NCBI GenBank assembly: GCA_963575745.1
Contig: CAUYUJ010016691.1
Coordinates: forward strand, 1-64,000
Length of the DNA: 64,000 nucleotides
DNA from: Prorocentrum cordatum
Lineage: Eukaryota; Sar; Dinophyceae; Prorocentrales; Prorocentraceae
Reading direction: 5' to 3'
Notes under the pieces: model-generated
The model's database searches: none
Told to the model about the DNA's origin: nothing
The model's input: the letters and a program-made list of their open reading frames with translations, nothing else
Part shown: positions 53,747 to 63,679 of the stretch, one piece after another
Numbering within the stretch: the first letter of the stretch is position 1
How the letters are laid out: the number at the start of each line of letters is the position of its first letter
Program-made: the position numbers and the translations under genes

Positions 53747-55800
53747 CTGGCGCAGCAGCTCGACAGCGACCTCGACTTCGAGAAGATTCCAGGCCACAGC
53801 GTGGCCTTTGCGGACAACGGCACATTCTTCTTCATCGGCAAGGCTGAGGAGGCGATGGATGCGGTGGCAGTCATTGCGGGCATCGTCCTGGACACTTTCG
53901 CGGGGTTCGGCCTCGTCCTCAACCTTGACCCTGGCAAATCGGAGGTGCTCTTTGCCTTCGCAGGTCAAGGGGCGAAGGGAGCGAGGAGGACCCTATGGCA
54001 TGAGTGCCATGGAAGGGTCAAGCTCAGGTCGAAGCGCTACGAGGGAGCCGTCATCCACGCAGTGCACAACCACGTGGCGCTGTGGACGGTCATCGACGAC
54101 CACGGCGCGGTGTACCCAGAGCTCTACCGCCGCGCAGCCACCACTACAGCCGCTCTCAGGAAGCTGAGAGAGAAGGTCTTCCGCAGCCACCAGCTGGACC
54201 TGCCTACCAAGATGGTATTCGCTGACGCCCTGGTACGCTCGTCGAGGTGCTTCTCACAAGGCAGCTGGCCAGGACTCACGAGGGCGGAGGCCAAGTATCA
54301 CCACGCCATGGTCATGGCAGTCTACAGGGCGGCGGCGGGGAAAAAGTTCGCCACCAAGGAGGACGGTGAGCTGGACCTCGACGCCTACCCAGAGGCGGAA
54401 GATGAGGCACTGCTCGCCAAGGTGGGAAGGGCTCGGCTGGAGGACCTGCTGAGAGTAGCGAGGCTAAGGCTTTTCGGCGAACTACTGCAAGCAGGACCAC
54501 CCCTCGCTTTCGCGACGATGGCCCAGCTCCTCCTGCGGCCCCAGCATGCCAAGAGGCAGTCATGGCCGCAGATGCTAATGGGGGACCTCCGCTGGCTGCA
54601 AGGCTACTCGGCGGACCTGCACGACCTCCCGGATCCCAGTGATGAGCTGAGGCCTTGGGAGATGATGATCATACGCTCGCACTCCTCGTGGAAGTACAGG
54701 CTCAACGACACGCTCAAGGCGGCGGCAGCACAGCTAAGCAGAGGTCACGCGGCGCGCATGGCAGAGAAGCGCTTCTTCGCCATAGTGCAGCCAGCGGGAG
54801 TGCCGTATTCTACAAGGGAAGGCAGCCCTTTCGGGCCCCCGCAGGCAGACGAGCCAGACACAGCGTCGACGAGACAATGGACATGCCCGTGGTGCCAGAG
54901 GACGTTCAGGCGACAGAGAGGGCTCAGAGTCCACATCTCGCAGCAGCACTGGACCATGGTCAGGCTAGCACGTACCTGGACGGGTTCAGCAACGCAGTGC
55001 CAAGGTTGCCTGACGCTGTTCGACCAGACCCACCACCTAACCGAGCACCTGGCGATTGCATCGCCTGCCTGCCTCGTCGCGACCATTGACGCGGGAGAGG
55101 CGCCTGGCAGTGAGGAGAGCGAGTTGCGCAACGAGCTCCCACGAGGACTGCTGAGGAAGAGAGTGCACATACCCGCGATCAAGGCAGCGGGGCCCTTGCC
55201 AGACGTGGTATCCCTCAGCCAAGTAGATGCAAAGAAGGTCCTGCTCGAGGCAGACTACGTGCTCGATGACGCTGCTAGGGCCACGCTTCAGGAGGGTTCA
55301 GAAGAAAGACCCCAGGAGAAGACGGAAGTTCAGCACGACGAAAGGTACGACCTGAACCAGTTCCGCACCGACATGTACAGCGGGATCACCACGGAGGTGA
55401 AGATACCGTGGAGGATACAAAGGGCAGAGATCTACGTACTCAACCTATTCTGCGGGCACAGGCGCAAGCAGGACATTCAACATGTGTTCGAGTCAGCGCC
55501 GAAGTTCGAAGTGATGTCGGAGAAGGTGCACATCATGGTCCTCAGCATCGACGTGGCGATCGACGCTCAGCGCTGCGACCTCATGCGACAGGACAGCCTG
55601 ATGGTTTTCCACGAGGGGATCCTGAAGAGGCAGATCGTGATGACGGGAGGAGGACCGCCATGTGAGACATGGAGTGCGGCGAGATGGTCAGAGCAGCCAG
55701 GCCCACCGCCGCTCAGGTCCCACGACCAGTTCTGGGGAGTGGCGCACGCTGCACCACGGCAGAGGATCCAGCTGGCCGTGGGGAATGCCCTGATGCAGTC
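53747..55800 (+). pseudogene. Reverse transcriptase remnant, zinc fingers and methyltransferase-like domain (first frame)
   Basis: Coding sense starts at LAQQLDSDLDFEKIPGHS, with no ATG. RT motif C reads AFADNG, so the second catalytic Asp is Asn; motifs A and B are absent. A LINE-type thumb follows (KSEVLFAFAGQGAKGARR, RSSRCFSQGSW). Fingers lie near residues 360-420: WTCPWCQRTFRRQRGLRVH with HISQQHW, then CQGCLTLFDQTHHLTEH. At about residues 545-625 the sequence reads VLNLFCGHRRKQD, then VLSIDVAIDAQRCDL, then GGGPPCETWSAARW, in the order and spacing of C5 cytosine methyltransferase motifs I, II and IV (Cys nucleophile in PPC, but Glu where Gln is usual). The methyltransferase relationship is an inference from these motifs. 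The frame is lost near 55800. Confidence 0.8.
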
Positions 55801-56211
55801 CATGGTGCTCCAGTGCTCCTCCTTGCGGCGCACCTGGTGGCAGGCACGGCAGGGTGGTCGGAGCACCCCATCCCGTGCAGCTGGCGGCTGGCGGCCGTCA
55901 CATCGTGGACATGGGAGCCGTGGCTCGCGCTGCTGTCGGCGCCGTGCACCACGACCACGGACTTCGACCAGTGCGAGCACGGACAACTGAGCAGGGCCCC
56001 GACCAGAATTTTCGGGCTCCGCATGGCGGGGCTGCACAGTCGCCTGACTGCGACGCCTGGGGGAGGAAAATGCTCCCACGGGCGAGCGGCCCACGCCACT
56101 CTCCTAGGGCGCGAGGTAGGGTCCAGGGCCTTCCGGACCGCGCGGAAGAAGGGCTACCCCCCGGGCCTCTGCCGCAGCATCGCCGAGAGTAATTATTCTG
56201 GAGACGCTTGA
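55800..56211 (+). pseudogene. Continuation of the methyltransferase-like domain in a second frame
   Basis: In the frame ending at 56211, TSWTWEPWLALL, FDQCEHGQLSRAPTRIFGL, C-S-H and FRTARKKGYPPGLCRSIAE follow on naturally from the domain upstream, and the first frame turns into Arg/Ser low complexity at the same place. A one-base indel near 55800 explains this. A second shift occurs near 56190, where the neighbouring frame reads ILETLESALDTALLDAPRDE. Confidence 0.6.
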
Positions 56212-56788
56212 ATCGGCTCTCGATACTGCGCTCCTGGACGCGCCCAGGGATGAATCCCAGTCTCACCACCTCCTTGTGCAGGGCCTGGCGGACTTTTATG
56301 TCTCAGAGATCCCTACGTCGGAGGACGGGGCCAGGGAGTGGGCCCCTGATTTTGCGAAGGGAAAGGGCCGCAGCAGGCCTGACCCTGAGAAGGGCCGCTT
56401 TGAGGCCCCGGGCCCGCCTGGCCAGGACCCCCCAGGCCCCTCCCAGGATCCTGAAGACAGCCAGGGCCCCACTGAGGAGGAGGCCTACGCCGCTGAGGTG
56501 ATCGGTCTCTCTCCCCTCCTTTGGTCCCCGACTCCGCCTCCGCCTCCGCCTCTCCCTCCTCGCCCCTCTCTTACCGACACCCAGCGGCGCAGGATTGCCG
56601 AGAATAAGGCCAGGGCCCAGCGGATACGGCAAGAGCGCCGTAGACCGTGGGCCTCTAGGGGCCTTGACCTGCGACTCGCGTGGGGAGCCCCAGAGGGCTG
56701 CCCCATGCAGGAGAGCCCCTGCGGGGCTCGGGCGGACTTGCCAAGGAGCGGGTCGGCCTGGGCCCAACAAATCTTCGGAAGGGCCTGA
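56195..56788 (+). pseudogene. C-terminal Pro-rich region with an RPA32-binding-like helix
   Basis: Third frame of the same element: acidic and helical at first (LVQGLADFYVSEIPTSEDG), then Pro/Gly-rich, then LTDTQRRRIAENKARAQRIR at about 56568-56627, and a stop at 56788. The pattern L(T)xxQxxxIxxNxxxAxxxR matches the short helix that SMARCAL1, XPA and TIPIN use to bind the RPA32 winged-helix domain. Functional equivalence is not shown by sequence alone. Confidence 0.45.
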
Positions 56789-56799
56789 CAAGGGATCGG

Positions 56800-57136
56800 G
56801 CCCGCCACACCACCCTCCACCCGGCTACAGGCCGGGTCCGAGCCGGCCCACTATAAGGGCCACTGCACGTCGGTTCCGACAAGACGCAGAGTTCCACCAC
56901 CACCCTCTTCCTCCTCCTCCTCTTCCTCCTGCCTCTCCTGCATGTGGTAGTGGTGGTCACTAAAGCTTACCTCCAGAGTCGACTCCTTCCCGACAGGCCT
57001 GAGGCCCGTGCAGGGCCCCGGGAGCCCCCGAGCAGCCCCAGCCCTGAGGACCCATGCTGCCCTCGGGGCCCGCCTGCTTCACGGCGGCAGGACTGCCCCG
57101 AGCCCTTCCCTGGGGGGGGTCTTTCGTCCAGGATTC
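56800..57136. other. Spacer, no gene seen
   Basis: Includes a short CCTCCTCTTCC run near 56900-56935. No supported coding region. Confidence 0.45.
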
Positions 57137-57337
57137 ATGTGTGACTCAGTGACTGACTACCTGCCAGACCACCCCAACCCAACCCGAAGACCCGAATTTC
57201 GGGTTGGGGGGGGCAAGGGTTCCACGCGTGTTTTTCGATGTTTCCCGAACCCCCCCCCACTAGAAACCGAGGGTAAATCTGAGCCTTCGGGTTGGGTTGG
57301 GGTGGTTTGGTGGGTGGTGAATGTGTGACTCAGTGAC
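57137..57337. mobile_element. CCCGAA inverted-repeat element, copy 2, with 17-bp flanking direct repeats
   Basis: The element is 57154-57320 (167 bp). The perfect 22-base inverted core lies at 57168-57189 and 57285-57306, identical to that of copy 1 at 9712-9733. Outside it the ends remain complementary at 15 of 20 positions, right up to ATGTGTGACTCAGTGAC, which is present at both borders (57137-57153 and 57321-57337). The flanks therefore look like a target-site duplication of 17 bp, unusually long for a DNA transposon. Confidence 0.85.
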
Positions 57338-57349
57338 CCCGAGGCTGGC

Positions 57350-57525
57350 GGCGCGCACAAGGGGGTATGGGGGGTAGGGAGAGGGGGAAGGCTTCTTAGA
57401 AGGATGCTGCCTCGTAGAAGGCGCCGGCCCTACCTCGATGGAGGAGGCCCGCGCCTTCTACGAAGCAGGGGTGCTTCCAAGAAGCCTTCCCCCCTCCCCC
57501 GTAATTTCACCACCCTCTGCGCGCG
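57350..57525. mobile_element. CTTCTTAGAAG family element, copy C
   Basis: Starts GCGCGCACAAGGGGGTATGG and ends CACCCTCTGCGCGCGG. It has AGGCTTCTTAGAAGGATGC and GCGCCTTCTACGAAGCAGG inside. It lies only 12 bp from the CCCGAA element. Copies A and B are at 6463-6633 and 12150-12308. Confidence 0.75.
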
Positions 57526-58082
57526 GCCGAAGCGGGGCCCCAGAAGCCGAGGAATGGGGAACGCACGGCGGGACTGCGCAGAACAAAACCCGGGTGGGCC
57601 CCTGCAGGACATGTTTTGGGCCATCACATGGCACTCCAGCGGCCATCCCGGACGATCCGGGCACCCCCACAGAGCTGGAGAACACCCTGAGGCGGGAAAG
57701 CCGCCACGACCTTACGAAACGTCCGGAGACGTCGCACCTCGAACCTGTGCGTATCCCCCTAACGTTGCCCCTGAGAGACGATGAACAGAAGACGGCATAC
57801 ACATACTCTGGGTAAGCCCTCATGGGAACCTGAGTGGCCCCCTGCGGCCGTATCATAAACGCAATTTCGGCCAAATGTCATCCCGATGTCGTCCAACGTT
57901 CGACCTAATTTCATCCAAATGTCATCCCAAACCGACGCAATGTGGACGAACCCCCCAAGTCCGTAAATTATCCTGGCGAAAGACCCAATCATATGCAGTT
58001 GTGGGTACCGCAGAGGTGCGTATCCTCTTCGGCGGAGCTCCCTATGGGGCCACGAAACGTTTGATGGGGGTGCCGAAATGAG
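57526..58082. other. Spacer, no gene seen
   Basis: 57870-57930 has a short degenerate CAAATGTCATCCC repeat; the last 80 bases lead into the H array. No coding region supported. Confidence 0.45.
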
Positions 58083-58765
58083 TGGCGGGGACGCATGCGA
58101 GCGCAGCCATTGGGGCCTTCGGTGGCGCTCCATGTGGGGCAATGAAACGTGCGAGGGGTGTGCCGAAATTGGTGGCGGGGGACGCATGTGATCACAGCCA
58201 CGGGGCCTGTGATCACAGCCACTGGTGTCTCCGGTGGAACTCCCCATGGTGCCACGACACGCCGTACTGGGTGGCGGGGGACGCATGTGATCACAGCCGC
58301 TGGGGCCGTCGGTGGAGTTGCCCATGGGGCCACGACATGCCGTACTGGGTGGCGGGAGACGCATGTGTCAACAGCCACTGGGGCCTTCGGTAAGCTGCCT
58401 ATGGTGCCACTAAAGGCCGCGCTGGGTGGCGGGGAACGCACGTGATCACAGCCACGGGGCCTGTGATCACAACCACTGTGGCCTCCGGTGGAGCTCCCCA
58501 TGGTGCCACGAAACGCCGTACTGGGTGGCGGGGGACGCATGTGATCACAGCCACTGGGGCCGTCGGTGGAGCTTCCGACGGGGACACGACACGCCGTATT
58601 GGGCGGCGGGGGACGCATGTGATCACAGCCACTGGGGCCGTCGGTGGAGTTGCCTATGGGGCCACGACATGCCGTACTGGGTGGCGGGGAACGCATGTGA
58701 TCACAGCCACTGGGGCCTTCGGTGGAGCGCCCTATGGTGCCACGAAGCGCCGTACGGGGTGGGCT
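58083..58765 (+). repeat. H-family tandem array, unit about 78-98 bp
   Basis: About eight head-to-tail units of GTGGCGGGGGACGCATGTGA / TCACAGCCACTGGGGCC, ..TCGGTGGAG.TGCC.ATGGGGCCACGA and (A)CGCCGTACTGG. Two units carry an extra 18-bp GGGGCCTGTGATCACAGCCA insertion and are longer. The open frames across it (Val-Ile-Thr-Cys-Val-Pro-Arg repeats) are by-products of the array. Confidence 0.9.
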
Positions 58766-58900
58766 GAAATGGTGGACATGCAAGAGGGCAGAGGCAAGGG
58801 TGGGAGGAGGAAAGGGAGGAGGAAGGAGGAGAGGAGAGGAGACGCGGGGCGCTGTCTCTTCAAAACGAGGACCCAACACCAGAGGATGGTTGGGAAGAAA
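58766..58900 (+). repeat. H-family end module
   Basis: A GGA-rich stretch followed by GCTGTCTCTTCAAAACGAGG / ACCCAACACCAGAGGATGGT. The complement occurs at about 34130-34200 next to other H units, so it belongs to the same composite. Confidence 0.75.
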
Positions 58901-58920
58901 GGTGGGACCTTCAAAGGATC

Positions 58921-59093
58921 CCGGAGGTTCGCGCAGATTTCTTGGGTCGGCGTTGGGCCCCCCTGTCGGCGCCTCCGACGCCGCCCCTGGCACGCTCCGC
59001 GAGCCCAGGGGGAAATTCAACGCGGACCACGCCAGCAGCCACGGCTCGGCGTGTCCAACGCCGATCCGAGAAATCCGCGCGGACCTCGGAGGA
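58921..59093. mobile_element. Short inverted-repeat element
   Basis: The left arm 58921-58955 (CGGAGGTTCGCGCAGATTTC then TTGGGTCGGCGTTGG) is complementary, with about four mismatches in 35, to the right arm 59055-59089 (CCAACGCCGATCCGAGAAAT then CCGCGCGGACCTCGG). The middle is GC-rich and non-coding. Confidence 0.7.
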
Positions 59094-59570
59094 GTTCTCT
59101 GTGTGCAGCTTGTTGTTCTTCGAGAGAGGGTGATGGACGCCCTGGCTCCAGAAACCATGGGCGCTGTGGATCTGGATAGAGATCTGGCCCCTGAAGGCCA
59201 AACTTTTATCACTATGCACTGCGCCTCGGCCTTTTGGCGCGCCTTCCCAGAAGGTCCGAGGCGCAATGGGTGTGGATGCGAAGTTTTCCCGCGTATCCCC
59301 CCGAACGACGCCCTAACGTTGCCCCTGAGACGATTACGCCGGCGGTGCCGCGGCGCCGGCCCGCGAGGATGGCCGAACTGGCTCGTGAACCAGGAGGGGA
59401 AACCACGATGCCGCGGCTCGCCGCGGAGCGCCGCTGCGGATACACTCGCAGACAGACACGGGGAGGTCGGCCTCTAGAGGCGTCGCGGGGAGGGCCCTCT
59501 TTCTCTCTCTTTCTCTCTCCCTTTCTCTCTCTCTCTCTCTTTCCTCCCTCAGCTCCTCCTACTCCTCTTC
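59094..59570. other. Spacer, no gene seen
   Basis: Contains a CTCTCTTT pyrimidine run at 59498-59545. No supported coding region. Confidence 0.45.
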
Positions 59571-59900
59571 TCCTACTCCTCCTCCTCCTCCTCCTCCTCC
59601 TCCTCCTCCTGCTCCTCCTCCTCCTCCTGCTCCTCCCCATCCTCCTCCCTCCCCTGATCCTCTTCGTCCTCCTCCTCCTCCTTCTCCTCTCCCCTGAGAA
59701 CCAGGTGTTGCAATTTCACACCAAACGTGTTCACCCGGTTTCAGGACCCTCATAGATCGATCCGGCCCGAAACATGGAGTCTAAGCTCCAATCGCTATTT
59801 CTCATGGTATTGAGACCTGCAACCAGCGTGAGATCTCAGGATCCTCATCCTCCGCCTCCTTCAACTCCTACTCTCTCTCATCCTCCTCGTGTTGAGGAGG
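59571..59900. repeat. TCC tract and dispersed repeat S, copy 2
   Basis: TCC runs to about 59695, then AGGACCCTCATAGATCGATC and AGATCTCAGGATCCTC, related to 5860-6000. Confidence 0.55.
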
Positions 59901-60117
59901 AGAGAGAGGAGGATGAACCATCCCCTGATTCCTGCCCCTGGAACGCTAGGAGTTCTTGGTATCCCATTTCCTCGTCCCTCTCCCCCTGCTCATCCGTCTC
60001 CTGGCGAGACAAAGACAAGGCCCCCCGAGGAGGGTGGGTCCACCGACGACGAGAGGGCTGGGTGCTGGCGCGTGGAAGACCACACTGAAATCGACGAACA
60101 TCGTCGGAGGCTGGGGG

Positions 60118-60452
60118 GGCGGAGGAGGAGGAGGAGGAGGAGGAGGAGGAGGAGGAGGAGGAGGAGGAGGAGGAGGAGGAGGAGGGAGGAGGAGGAGGAG
60201 GGGGAGGAGGAGGAGGGGAGGGGAGTTGGAGGAGGAGGAGAGGAGGAGGAGGAGGAGGAGGAGGAGGAGGAGGAGGAGGAGGAGGAGGAGGAGGAGGAGG
60301 ACGAGGAGAAGGAGAGGAGGAGGAGGAGGAGGAGGAGGAGGAGGAGGAGGAGGAGGAGGAGGAGGAGGGGAGGAGGAGGAGGAGGAGGAGGAGGAGGAGG
60401 AGGAGGAGGAGGAGGAGGAGGAGGAGAGGAGGAGGAGGAGGAGGAGGAGGAA
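60118..60452. repeat. Long (GGA)n purine tract
   Basis: About 335 bases that are almost entirely purine on the plus strand, mainly GGA with GGGGA interruptions; only a GTT and one or two C bases break it. No gene. Confidence 0.97.
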
Positions 60453-60529
60453 GCTCGTTCATGCCGCGCGTGCGAAACGGGGCTGCACGAGCTCTTGCCC
60501 CTGTGATGGCCCAAATCGGGGCAGGCATG

Positions 60530-60720
60530 GCCGCCCCGGTCCCGCCGGGTGCCGCTGCTCCATGGTGGCCTCTGGTTATCCCGCCGGGTGCCCTGATGGC
60601 TGTCCCGATGGCTTTCCCGATGGTTATCCCGCTGGCTTTCCCGAGGGCTGTCCCGAACCGGTGGTTGTCCCGACGGTTATTCGAACGAAGCGGTTGTCTC
60701 GATGTTTGTCTGGGTGATCC
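60530..60720. repeat. TCCCGATGGTT array
   Basis: Degenerate units of TGTCCCGATGGC, TTTCCCGATGG and TTATCCCGCTGG. Third locus of the motif found at 25775-25965 (inverted) and 52490-52735. Confidence 0.75.
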
Positions 60721-61540
60721 TCCCGACGTTTGATACGTACATATATTTATACACATCGTCTGACGTAGATTGCGCACATAACCGCGGCGATAGGTCTTTA
60801 GAGTCCCCCCCTATAGCTGGAAACGAATTTTCTTCTCGGCGACCACATTGACGAACTGGGGTCCCAACAATAATGAAAACTGATTATCTGTCCGCGGCGC
60901 ACACGCCACACAGGAGGAGGAGGAGGAGGAGGAGGACGAGAAGGAGGAGGAGGAGAAGGAGGAGGAAGAGGAGGAGGAGGAGGGGCAGAGTAGGAGGAAG
61001 ATGAAGAGGAGGATGAGGGACGATTCATTCCCCGCCGAGAGAAACAAGGGGGACAACAACTAAAGACCTCCTGAGGTTCTGTATACATATATGCAGACAG
61101 GTCGACAGATCGCAAGGAAGATAGATGGATGAAGAGACAATGTCATGCAATCTACATATAGCCAACGACGGCCTCAACACTGCCCCCAAGAGGGCCCTAA
61201 GATCTGCTACCGTGAACTCGAGGCACGAGATGGAATGTCATCAGGTCCTTGGCCTAACCCCTGAAGCCTCAATTCTCAATCCTTCGGAACGGAACGGAAC
61301 GGAACTGAACGGAACGCCTGTGCGGGCATGCGCCCGGGCCCCTTAAGGGCGAGGCGGGCGAGGCCATGGCCTTGCATGAGAAGCTGCGCGCGTCGGGGGT
61401 CTACTCAGGACAATGCGTACACCAGGAACTGATTTCCCGACAGTCCCCACCCATCCGTTTTCTCATGATGTCCCCACTATCCGTTGTTTCCCTACTAATC
61501 CTTCGGATGATGTGCACAGATCCTGGACCCAGAGTTCACA
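60721..61540. other. Spacer with GGA tract, no gene seen
   Basis: GGA run at 60914-60988. A small GGAACGGAACGGAACTGAAC pentamer run lies at 61285-61310. Otherwise unremarkable. Confidence 0.5.
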
Positions 61541-62120
61541 AACCTTCTGGAGCGTGACGCGTGGCCCCTGGGGCTCCTTCGCGCCCTCCAGGCTGCCCAG
61601 GAGGCCTCCAGGCCGTCTCAAGAAGCCCCCAAGAGCACCCCCGAGGGGACTCGAAGAGGCCAAAGCCATTCATGTCCAGCTGGGTGTTGAACGAAAGTTG
61701 GGCGCTCTCGCCTTTCCCACGTCCCGCCGCTCCAAGACGGCGCAAGAGGCCCCCGAGATCGCCCCAAGAGGCCTTCAAGAGGGCCCCGACACAGCCCAAG
61801 AGGACCCCAGGACAGCCCAAAACGCCTCCAAGGCGGCCCAAGAGGCCCCAACGACGGCTCCAAAGCGCGCCCAGACGGGGGACCCGAACGGACATTTCAG
61901 GCCCTCGGCCCCGAGAGGCTCCAATGAGGCTCCAAGAGGTCCCCAAGATGTCCCAAGAGGCACACAAGAGGTCCCCAGAAAGCCCGAAGAAGCCTCAAAG
62001 AGGCCCCGAAGAGGCTCCCCAGAGGCCCCAACATTCTGAAGAGCCTTGAGAAGAGAGCCCAAGAAGCATCCCCGAGGACTCTAGCCCACGTCAGCGTCGT
62101 CGTCGCCGCAGTCGCCGCAA

Positions 62121-62170
<50 letters not shown>

Positions 62171-63660
62171 TTCCGTCAGGGTTGGCGGCACTGGCTGTAA
62201 GGCCTTTGCAATATTCTACAGTCGGGCCGCTGAAAGAAGGAACGCTAAGTAAGGAACGAAGCCCCTTCTTAGCCCTGTAAGCGCCTCCGTGCCTCGGGAG
62301 GACAAGAGGAACAGCACTGGAGGAACCTAAGGAACATCGAGCACCTTCCGAACCCAAACTGCTTCTTATTTCAGCGTCTTGACTGCAGGGCTTGTTACGT
62401 GGCCCCTGGGGCTCCCCGCGGTTTCTCCCGTGACTCCTTCGGCCCACAGAGGGCCCCTCAAAAGGGCTCCCAGAGGCGGCGAAGGCAGTCCAGGGGGGGC
62501 CACGCATCGCCGCACCACCCGTCCACGACGCCCACGATGGGCCCCAAGAGGGCCCAAGAGGATCTCAAAGACGTGCCAAGAGGCCTCCGAGAGGCCCCCC
62601 CGAGAGGACCCTACACACGCATCATTGACTCTGAACTTTGGCGTGTTCCTCTCCTCGGCTCCACGATGCTCCAGGACGGGCCACGAGGCCGCCAAGATCT
62701 CCCCGGGGCGGCCGAGGAGGCCGCGGAGAGGGCCCCGAAGAGAGGCCGGCCCAAGAGGGCCACCACGGTCCAAGAGGCGCCCAAGACGGCCCTGCGGCCT
62801 CACGGCAGCTTCAGGAGGGGGCCCCGACGAGGGACCCGAACGAATACTTCAAGCCCTCAGCCCCAGGAGGCCCCCAGGAGGCCAAAGAAGACCCCCAGGA
62901 GGCCCCAAGAGGCCCCCGAGAGGCCGAAGAACCCCAAGAGGGCCCCAGGAAGCCCAAAGAGGCCCCCAAGAGGCTCCCACTGAAGGCCCGAAGAGGCTCC
63001 CAAGAGGTTCCCAGGAGGCCCCGAAACTGCCCCCAAGAGGCCCCCGAGAGCCTTCCAAAGAGACCCCAACGAGCATCCCTGAGGACTCTGACCCTCATTC
63101 CAGGCACGCTGGCGGGTTGGGCCAAAGGTCATTCGATAATTCGAACTCTCCGCCCCACGATGCCTCCAAGAGGCCTACAAGAGCCTCCTGGGAGGCCACC
63201 AGGAGGCCCCAGGCGGCACCCAAGAGGTCCAAAGCGTCCCGCACAGAGCCTTCACAGAGGCCCCCCGAGAGGCATCCACGACCCCGGGCACGGTGGCGGG
63301 ACGGACCGAAAGCCAGTCGTATCCGCCGCCCCCTGTCGATTCATCGCGGGGGTGCCTGGCGTGCTGAACCTTCTCGTTTTTGGTTCTTTTTCGAAAGAAC
63401 TCCCCCTGGGGCTCCGGCGCGTCCCGACGGCCACCCAGAAAATCGCTCCGTCGTCGCCTTTGCTGCCCCAAGATGGCCCAACATGGTCTCCAAGACGGCC
63501 AAGATGTCACAGGATGGCCTTGAAGATGCCTCCAAGACGGCCAAGATGGCCTCAAAGACGGCTAAGATGGCGCCAAGATGTACCCAAGACTGCCCAAGAT
63601 GGCCTCAAGATAATCTAAGACGGCACAAAAAGCCCGCAAGAGGCCTCCAAAACGGCCCAA
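61541..63660. repeat. CCCCAAGAGG-motif region
   Basis: Two long blocks (61560-62040 and 62400-63270) and a shorter one (63460-63660) are dominated by GCCCC(A/G)AGAGG and CCAAGA(G/T)GGCC motifs at irregular spacing of about 10-25 bp. This keeps three frames open for hundreds of codons with Arg/Pro/Lys/Glu-rich content; I do not regard these as genes. A (CGT)n run lies at 62093-62172. The motif is the same as in the arms of repeat N, but without its fold-back units. Confidence 0.7.
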
Positions 63661-63679
63661 GAGGCCAGGAAGCGCTGTT

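Larger units (their letters stand above)
53747..56790 (+). mobile_element. 5'-truncated non-LTR retrotransposon with methyltransferase-like C-terminus
   Basis: The only well-supported plus-strand coding region. The order is RT palm remnant, thumb/connection, two Cys/His fingers, a domain with cytosine-methyltransferase-like motifs, a C-terminal extension, and a Pro-rich tail with a short helical motif. The frame changes near 55800 and near 56190, so it is a pseudogene. The 5' end is cut off at a (TCC)n tract. No poly-A or defined 3' end was found; plausible coding stops at about 56788. Confidence 0.8.

Noticed and set aside
53403-54167. Long Ser/Ala and Glu/Lys/Arg frames across the TCC tract, overlapping the RT remnant
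   Set aside because: They are translations of a triplet repeat; the RT frame alone has protein-like sequence downstream.
57989-59266. 425-codon minus-strand frame with repeated Val-Ile-Thr-Cys-Val-Pro-Arg
   Set aside because: It is a read-through of the H tandem array; unit length is close to a multiple of three, so the frame stays open.
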